Assembly (NCBI GenBank): GCA_944389985.1
Contig: CALXON010000077.1
Span: 1 to 6,318, forward strand
Origin: an uncultured Spirochaetaceae bacterium
GTDB taxonomy: Bacteria > Spirochaetota > Spirochaetia > Sphaerochaetales > Sphaerochaetaceae
Length of the DNA: 6,318 nt
Direction of reading: 5' to 3'
The stretch's first letter is position 1, and each line of letters starts with the position of its first letter. The translations under genes and the position numbers were made by a program. Positions 1-3,797 of this stretch are shown piece after piece. Below the pieces are notes generated by a model that did no database searches, was not told the DNA's origin, and worked only from the letters and a program-made list of their open reading frames with translations.

Positions 1-652
1 ATATCACCGCATCACCCTTGAGTGGCAGAGAGGAGAGTGTGTACTGGAGTCCCTCATCTATCGTGAGTCTGACGCTGTATCCTTCAATTGACCCACCTGA
101 TCCCGGAACGGGCTCCGGCATGAGATAGCTTTCAAGTCTCTTTTCCAGCCCCGATACTCCATGCATATTCTCATCCGTCATTCCGATGAAACGGAAGGAA
201 TCTTCAGGAACGAGAAGCCTTCTCCGCTCCCTGTATGTGAATGATAGGGAGTCCTCAAGTCCTCTCTTCTCTATCTCCTCAGTGATCATCTCACTCTCTT
301 CCAGAGATGGAATGCCGCTTACGACGATGAAGCGCGCACCTCCGTCTATCTTCGACTCTATGGATATGGCATTCTCATCGGTGTAGAGAGAGATGAAGGC
401 TGCGAGCATTGATGACGGATGAGCGTTTTCCCTGATCTCGAATCCGTAGTCAGGAGCCTGCAGTGCGATGATGTTTCCATTCCTGTCTGTTATCGTTCCC
501 CTGATTATGGCTGAGGGAAGCTCCGGATCAGTATATGCCGGAGAGATTGTGACGGATGTAAGCATGGCTGTCCGGAAGAGTATCAGAAGTGCCATAAGCG
601 ACACGATAAGACTGGCTATCACTCCGGGCTTCTTATTGCCATTTTCATTCAT
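1..652 (-). CDS. Class B penicillin-binding protein (FtsI/PBP2-like), N-terminal part, runs off the left edge
   Basis: By family, a monofunctional DD-transpeptidase that cross-links peptidoglycan in the periplasm during division or elongation. Only 217 codons are in the window. I translated the minus strand by hand: a short polar N-terminus, one membrane anchor (about residues 11-27), the class B hallmark RGTITDRNGNIIA (51-63), the glycine-rich segment GMTDENMHGVSGLEKRLESYL (157-177, with GxxG-L-E), and LTIDEGLQ (196-203), which normally leads into the transpeptidase domain. The catalytic SxxK, SxN and KTG motifs would lie beyond position 1 and cannot be checked. The N-terminal module is compact. 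The start at 652 is the first ATG after an in-frame TAA about three codons upstream. No Shine-Dalgarno sits at normal distance; the nearest GAGG is 16 nt away. It is divergent from a LysM/LytM gene, which fits a cell-wall role. FtsI and PBP2 cannot be told apart from this part. Confidence 0.85.
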   Translation of the reverse strand, partial: MNENGNKKPGVIASLIVSLMALLILFRTAMLTSVTISPAYTDPELPSAIIRGTITDRNGNIIALQAPDYGFEIRENAHPSSMLAAFISLYTDENAISIESKIDGGARFIVVSGIPSLEESEMITEEIEKRGLEDSLSFTYRERRRLLVPEDSFRFIGMTDENMHGVSGLEKRLESYLMPEPVPGSGGSIEGYSVRLTIDEGLQYTLSSLPLKGDAVI

Positions 653-665
653 AGCTATTTATAAT
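636..665 (+). promoter_or_regulatory. Sigma70-type promoter for the LysM/LytM gene
   Basis: TTGCCA at 636-641 (5 of 6 to TTGACA), an 18-nt spacer, and a perfect TATAAT at 660-665. The predicted transcript starts near 672, leaving a leader of about 20 nt that contains GAGG (678-681), 11 nt before the ATG at 693. The -35 lies inside the first codons of the divergent PBP gene. Identified by eye; not verified by start-site mapping. Confidence 0.6.
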
Positions 666-689
666 AGGCCTCAGGTTGAGGATTGTCGA
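661..689 (-). promoter_or_regulatory. Sigma70-type promoter for the class B PBP gene, overlapping the divergent promoter
   Basis: Read on the minus strand: TCGACA (689-684, 5 of 6), a 17-nt spacer, TATTAT (666-661, 5 of 6). Its -10 shares positions 661-665 with the TATAAT of the opposite promoter. The predicted start is near 654, only about 2 nt before the PBP start codon at 652, so the transcript would be leaderless or nearly so. This agrees with the lack of a well-placed ribosome binding site. Confidence 0.5.
669..681. promoter_or_regulatory. Interrupted palindrome between divergent genes, candidate operator
   Basis: CCTCA-GGT-TGAGG is a 5-bp inverted repeat with a 3-nt centre. It sits in the spacer of the minus-strand promoter and at the predicted start point of the plus-strand promoter, where one bound protein could affect both. 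Its right arm also holds the GAGG Shine-Dalgarno of the LysM gene, so an RNA hairpin is an alternative if transcription starts upstream of 669. A palindrome this short could arise by chance. Confidence 0.3.
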
Positions 690-692
690 TAG

Positions 693-1718
693 ATGGGCAG
701 GAACAGTTATGATGACATGCTCCCGGAAGGATACAGGGAGAAACGTTCGGGGAGCAGGGGAACTTCACTTATCATCGCCTTTATCGGTGTCCTCATCACA
801 CTGATCGCAATTGTGATCTACCTGATGTTCACTCCACATGACTCATCAGCAGACAATGAGAATGTATCGGCTTCAGCCGTTGCTGTCTCTGTGAGCGAGC
901 CGGAGCTTCTTCAGAACGAGGCTGCCGAGCTCAGGCATTCAGCATCTGATGCGGCTGTGGAGGAGACACCTGTCAGAGAAGTGAAGGTTTCTTCAGGCGG
1001 AAACAGTGACAGGCTTTACTCGATCACGGAGTATGAGATCCAGGATGGAGACACACTTGAATCCATTGCGGCCTCATTCGGAGTATCTGTCAACACAATC
1101 GTCGATGTTAACGGCATAACGGACATAAGCAGGGCTTCTGCAGGAACTGTCCTTGAGATACCTTCTGTCGACGGTACTCTGTACACAGTCCAGCCCGGCG
1201 ATACTTCATCATCAATTGCTGACAGAATGTGTCCTGATGCGACAGGGGAGATGCTCCTCGCATTCAACGGCCTTGATTCAGAGCCCGCTGCCGGAACGGT
1301 TCTCTTCATACCCGCACCCGGCGCTGTGGCCGACTATGGCATCACATTCCTCTCTCCGATCGAGAACGGAAAGGTTATTCAGGACTACAACTCAGTCTAC
1401 ATGGGTGGAAGGATCAAAGGAGTCGTCATCGCAGGTGATCCAGGTACGGCTGTGCGCGCTGCGGCAGACGGCAAGATCCAGGACTTCCCGTTTGATCAGA
1501 AGTATGGAAAAGGAATCGTCGTGTACCATGACGGAGGACGTGAGACAGTCTACTATGGCCTTGAGAGCATAACTGTCGGTACCGGAGATGTGGTGCGTCA
1601 GGGAGAGCCTCTTGGATCAATAGGCACAAGCAGCATCTATTTCGGAGAACCTGCGGTCCTATTTGAGATCAGACAGGCCGGAATAGAGATGGATCCCGGC
1701 TCATTCCTTGGTTTCTGA
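693..1718 (+). CDS. LysM-LysM-degenerate M23/LytM protein (NlpD/EnvC-like), membrane-anchored
   Basis: 341 residues. A charged N-terminus (1-24) precedes one membrane anchor (about 25-46), then a Ser/Ala/Glu-rich linker. LysM 1 spans about 114-157 (YEIQDGDTLESIAASFGVS, ending LEIP) and LysM 2 about 164-207 (YTVQPGDTSSSIA, ending LFIP); both should bind peptidoglycan glycan. The rest (about 218-339) is an M23/LytM fold with typical landmarks such as GTAVRAAADGKI and GKGIVVYHDGG. The zinc site is gone: the HxGxD segment reads RIKGVVI (240-246), the histidine of YxHL is Gly289 in YYGL, and HLHFE reads AVLFE (321-325). It is therefore probably not a hydrolase. By family knowledge, such degenerate LytM proteins (NlpD, EnvC) activate septal amidases. 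GAGG lies 11 nt before the ATG. It is divergent from a PBP gene, consistent with a division or envelope role; the amidase partner is not in this window. Confidence 0.85.
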   Translation: MGRNSYDDMLPEGYREKRSGSRGTSLIIAFIGVLITLIAIVIYLMFTPHDSSADNENVSASAVAVSVSEPELLQNEAAELRHSASDAAVEETPVREVKVSSGGNSDRLYSITEYEIQDGDTLESIAASFGVSVNTIVDVNGITDISRASAGTVLEIPSVDGTLYTVQPGDTSSSIADRMCPDATGEMLLAFNGLDSEPAAGTVLFIPAPGAVADYGITFLSPIENGKVIQDYNSVYMGGRIKGVVIAGDPGTAVRAAADGKIQDFPFDQKYGKGIVVYHDGGRETVYYGLESITVGTGDVVRQGEPLGSIGTSSIYFGEPAVLFEIRQAGIEMDPGSFLGF

Positions 1719-1752
1719 TAAGAGATCATCATGATTTATTGTTGATTCAGAA

Positions 1753-1773
1753 TCTCATAGCGATAGCATGAGA
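1753..1773. promoter_or_regulatory. Inverted repeat before the antitoxin gene, candidate autoregulatory operator
   Basis: TCTCAT (1753-1758) and ATGAGA (1768-1773) are perfect 6-bp arms, with an inner GC/GC pair around GATA. The right arm overlaps the Shine-Dalgarno AGAGGAG (1771-1777), 6 nt before the ATG at 1784. RelB-type ribbon-helix-helix antitoxins usually bind such palindromes to repress their own operon. I could not find a convincing -35/-10 pair nearby, so an RNA hairpin hiding the ribosome site, or read-through from the LysM gene, is also possible. Confidence 0.4.
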
Positions 1774-1783
1774 GGAGTCGAAT

Positions 1784-2047
1784 ATGTGCAGGATGACAGT
1801 CAATGTAGACACAAAAAATAAAGATATTGTTTCCGCTGCTCTTGCAAAGAAAGGATTTACAATGTCTGAAGCTGTACGCTTTTATATTGATCTTATGGCT
1901 AATGACAAGGCAATACTCAATAAGTTTCTGGAAATGATGGAAGATGCAGAAGATTATAGAGCTGCAGAAGAAGCTGAAAAGCGTTTTTCTTCCGGAAATG
2001 TTGAGACGTATTCGCTCGACGAAGTAAGAAAGCATCTTGGATTATGA
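1784..2047 (+). CDS. RelB/DinJ-family antitoxin
   Basis: 87 residues. The N-terminal part has the ribbon-helix-helix pattern of RelB/DinJ antitoxins: a beta strand (MTVNVDT, 4-10), helix 1 (about 11-22) and helix 2 containing MSEAVRFYI (27-35). This part should dimerise and bind DNA. The acidic, helical C-terminal half (about 50-87, ending DEVRKHLGL) is of the kind that wraps around and neutralises a RelE toxin. The start at 1784 is favoured by AGAGGAG 6 nt upstream; an internal ATG at 1793 has no comparable site. The stop overlaps the toxin start as ATGA, typical translational coupling. The toxin downstream is broken, so this may now be an orphan antitoxin or regulator. Its codons are more AT-rich than those of the flanking genes, which suggests acquisition by transfer. 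Confidence 0.8.
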   Translation: MCRMTVNVDTKNKDIVSAALAKKGFTMSEAVRFYIDLMANDKAILNKFLEMMEDAEDYRAAEEAEKRFSSGNVETYSLDEVRKHLGL

Positions 2048-2304
2048 CCGTACGATTCGATAAAGAAGCGGTGAAGGAGCTGAAGAAGCTTAACAAGTCA
2101 ATTCAAAAGAGAGTGCTTTCTTATATGGAGAGATCAAATAGCTTGACGATCCCAGAACAAGAGGGCATGCATTGACAGGTAATCTGAAAGGATATTGGCG
2201 ATACCGCGTCGATGATTTATGGATAATATGTGTGTTCTTTCCTTGTTTGCTTTTTAATACTTATGATTTGCCATCTAGTCCTTGAAATAGAGATGCAACC
2301 TTAA
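2044..2304 (+). pseudogene. Frameshifted RelE-family toxin (mRNA interferase remnant)
   Basis: From the ATG at 2044 (overlapping the antitoxin stop) the frame encodes a typical RelE start, MTVRFDKEAVKELKKLNK, and continues to RSNSL, then diverges and stops at 2173-2175 after 43 codons. Switching frame at about 2145 gives LDDPRTRGHALTGNLKGYW then RYRVDDLWIICVF, the conserved middle of RelE toxins (DPR..G.ALtG.l.G.WRYRV). Restoring a single G in TTGAC at 2143-2147 would join the two halves exactly. After IICVF the similarity fails. A further fragment, LVLEIEMQP, resembling the usual LVLEIGHR strand, reappears in the first frame at 2275-2301 and stops at 2302-2304. The C-terminal GHR..Y region is not recognisable, so at least two lesions exist. 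Intact relatives cleave mRNA on the ribosome; this copy should be inactive. A sequencing error could explain the first shift but less easily the ruined end. Confidence 0.75.
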
Positions 2305-2330
2305 TTTCTCTGATTAATTCATAAAATTAC

Positions 2331-2359
2331 CTCTTTTATTCCAAAAAAAGGAGTTTTTT
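2331..2359 (+). terminator. Weak candidate terminator after the toxin-antitoxin operon
   Basis: CTCTTTT (2331-2337) can pair with AAAAGGAG (2346-2353) with one bulged G, followed at once by six T (2354-2359). The stem is A/T-rich and unstable, so this is a weak call; position and T tract are right for ending the relBE-like transcript. Confidence 0.3.
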
Positions 2360-2381
2360 GTTCCAACAAGGAGAATTACTA

Positions 2382-2412
2382 TTGACATGATAAAACGGAG
2401 GGGGGGTACATT
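2382..2412 (+). promoter_or_regulatory. Promoter of the lipoprotein gene, with a G7 run in its spacer
   Basis: A perfect TTGACA (2382-2387) and a weaker TACATT (2407-2412, 4 of 6) are separated by 19 nt, longer than the usual 17. The spacer ends in seven G residues (2400-2406) abutting the -10. The predicted start is near 2419, giving a leader of about 19 nt with GGAGG at 2423-2427. The upstream in-frame ATG at 2387 overlaps the -35 itself, which argues against it as the translation start. Confidence 0.5.
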
Positions 2413-2437
2413 TAACTTAAATGGAGGATATGAGAGA

Positions 2438-3484
2438 ATGAAGAAAACTGTCATCTCTATCATCGGAATAACACTCATGCTTTTTGCATTCACAGCATGT
2501 CAACCTAGATATATTTTTGTGCCTCATGTTCATGCATTTGGCGAATGGACAATCATAAAGGAAGCGACCTGCACAGATGAAGGCGTAAAGACGCGCACCT
2601 GTAAACTATGTTCAGAAACCGAAACCAAGATTATTGAGGCTCTTGGTCATGATTTCGATGCTGTAACGAATACATGCACAAGATGCGGTACGGTCAGGCA
2701 AGTTATTTCGGCTGAAGACGATTTTTTAACGGCGACACAAAAAGATGGAGATGTTCTCATTATCCTTCAGGAGGATATCACAATTGATATTGCTCCATGG
2801 GCAAGACCAGAAAATGATAAGTCTGTGTTTGGTACTGATAAAACAGAGAGCATCGTAATTGACGGTAATGGACATGACATTACATTCAACAATATCGACT
2901 CCGACTGGAATGCAATCTATACAAAGAATGAAGATGCAGTTCTCACAATCAAGAATGCCACTATCGACAACTTGGGCCATAATGCTGATGGCGGAACTTG
3001 GAATGGCCATGACATAAACTTCAATTGCAGTGTTGTCTTGGATAATGTTACAGCGAACAATGCGATTGCACTTGGAGGAAAGACAGCTACAATAAAGAAT
3101 TCAACGATCTCTGATGCTGATTGTACAAGTGATGCTTATATGCTTTGGATTCAGGCCAATGGTCAGACCGTAACTGTCGAAGACTGTATAATCAACGGAG
3201 TGAGTGCTAGTGGGAAAGGGAACAGAGCCATCAAGATTGCAGATGAGTATGTCGATGAACCAAAGGCTGTTACATTGAATGTTTCCGGTACAACTTTCTC
3301 TTCAGACTCGAAAGCTGCCGTCCTCGTTACAAATACAGCTGGTGCAACAATCAACTGGGGTGAAGGAAATGACATCTCAGGAGTAAAAGCTGATACTGTA
3401 AACGCTGTATGGAATGATGGAGATAGAGCAAGTTATATGGATCTTGTTAAAGTATACGGTTGTACAATGAAACTGGAACCATAA
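2438..3484 (+). CDS. Surface lipoprotein with Cys-rich zinc-ribbon-like repeat and predicted right-handed beta-helix
   Basis: 348 residues from the chosen start. A type II signal peptide (MKKTVISIIG..., lipobox FTAC, Cys21) predicts lipidation and anchoring in the envelope. Residues 32-83 match a repeat common in extracellular proteins of gut bacteria: H-x-F-GEW, EATCTDEGVKTRTC, KLC, ALGHDF, then CTRCG. Cys45, Cys55/Cys58 and Cys80/Cys83 with His71 could bind zinc. From about 137 onward are regularly spaced beta-helix rungs: IVIDGNGHDITF, LTIKNATIDN, VVLDNVTANN, ATIKNSTISD, VTVEDCIING and VTLNVSGTTF. Such folds occur in polysaccharide lyases and adhesins; I see no catalytic signature, so binding or adhesion is only a guess. 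The ATG at 2438 has GGAGG 10 nt upstream. An in-frame ATG at 2387 would add 17 residues before the signal peptide and overlaps the -35, so it is rejected. The gene is more AT-rich than its housekeeping neighbours. Confidence 0.75.
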   Translation: MKKTVISIIGITLMLFAFTACQPRYIFVPHVHAFGEWTIIKEATCTDEGVKTRTCKLCSETETKIIEALGHDFDAVTNTCTRCGTVRQVISAEDDFLTATQKDGDVLIILQEDITIDIAPWARPENDKSVFGTDKTESIVIDGNGHDITFNNIDSDWNAIYTKNEDAVLTIKNATIDNLGHNADGGTWNGHDINFNCSVVLDNVTANNAIALGGKTATIKNSTISDADCTSDAYMLWIQANGQTVTVEDCIINGVSASGKGNRAIKIADEYVDEPKAVTLNVSGTTFSSDSKAAVLVTNTAGATINWGEGNDISGVKADTVNAVWNDGDRASYMDLVKVYGCTMKLEP

Positions 3485-3505
3485 TTCCTTCCGTATGCCC
3501 CAAAC

Positions 3506-3549
3506 AGAGCTGGGCTCTTATATCTTTATAGTGGCCCAGCTTTAATTAA
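3506..3549 (+). terminator. Rho-independent terminator of the lipoprotein gene
   Basis: AGAGCTGGGC (3506-3515) pairs with GCCCAGCTTT (3534-3543), ten pairs including one G-U, around an 18-nt AT-rich loop, and runs into TTTAATTAAG. It lies about 22 nt after the stop codon. The T tract is interrupted. Confidence 0.6.
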
Positions 3550-3586
3550 GCATTAAGTGTTGTCCCTAGCATTTAAGAAATAGCTT

Positions 3587-3628
3587 CTCCCCTGATGCAT
3601 GTTACATAGTAGGGGAGTTTTCTTTTAT
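3587..3628 (+). terminator. Second plus-strand terminator
   Basis: CTCCCCT (3587-3593) pairs perfectly with AGGGGAG (3611-3617), followed immediately by TTTTCTTTTAT, a stronger T tract than the upstream hairpin. The 17-nt loop contains a further small ATG/CAT pairing. Either a backup terminator for the lipoprotein transcript or the end of a short RNA beginning after the first hairpin; no promoter for the latter was recognised. Confidence 0.6.
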
Positions 3629-3735
3629 CATTGAAACAGATAAGCCCTCAGTGTAAGAAATTCATTTTGAGATTTTTTTCTCGCCAATCTCTTTTCTATG
3701 AATGCTTTCATGATAATGGCAGTCTTTATGATCAA

Positions 3736-3775
3736 CAACAAAAATCCGGCTGAAGTGTTCAGACAACAGCCGGAT
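3736..3775 (-). terminator. Rho-independent terminator of secA
   Basis: On the minus strand, ATCCGGCTG (3775-3767) pairs perfectly with CAGCCGGAT (3752-3744), nine pairs around a 14-nt loop, followed by TTTTGTTG. It starts 22 nt after the secA stop codon. Confidence 0.8.
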
Positions 3776-3797
3776 ATCATATTCCTAGGTATTTTCC

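Larger units (their letters stand above)
2305..2437. other. AT-rich intergenic region upstream of the lipoprotein gene
   Basis: No gene recognised. The first half is very AT-rich (2281-2340 is 15 G+C of 60 by hand count). It holds a possible weak terminator (2331-2359), two similar purine-rich segments (TTCCAAAAAAAGGAG at 2339-2353 and TTCCAACAAGGAG at 2361-2373), and the promoter of the lipoprotein gene. Confidence 0.6.
3485..3797. other. Convergent intergenic region with three terminators
   Basis: No gene supported between the lipoprotein gene and secA, whose 3' ends face each other. It contains two plus-strand hairpin-T structures and one minus-strand terminator for secA, listed separately. 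In the remainder (about 3630-3735) I see only AT-rich DNA, with a weak GAGATT/AATCTC pair near 3670-3697 that I do not call. Confidence 0.7.

Noticed and set aside
186..692. Plus-strand open frames at 186-386 and 468-692
   Set aside because: Both lie opposite the class B PBP, whose frame contains clear family motifs; they are shadow frames.
1708..1783. Sigma70 promoter directly upstream of the antitoxin gene
   Set aside because: The best pair (TTGATT at 1742 with TAGCAT at 1764) is weak and would start transcription inside the Shine-Dalgarno; not called.
2044..2304. Programmed ribosomal frameshifting in the RelE gene
   Set aside because: No slippery heptamer or downstream structure is seen at the junction near 2145, and the C-terminal region is also degenerate.
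2387..2437. Longer lipoprotein start at ATG 2387
   Set aside because: It would place 17 mostly polar residues before a standard signal peptide, and the ATG overlaps a consensus TTGACA; the ATG at 2438 has a good ribosome site and an ideal lipoprotein start.
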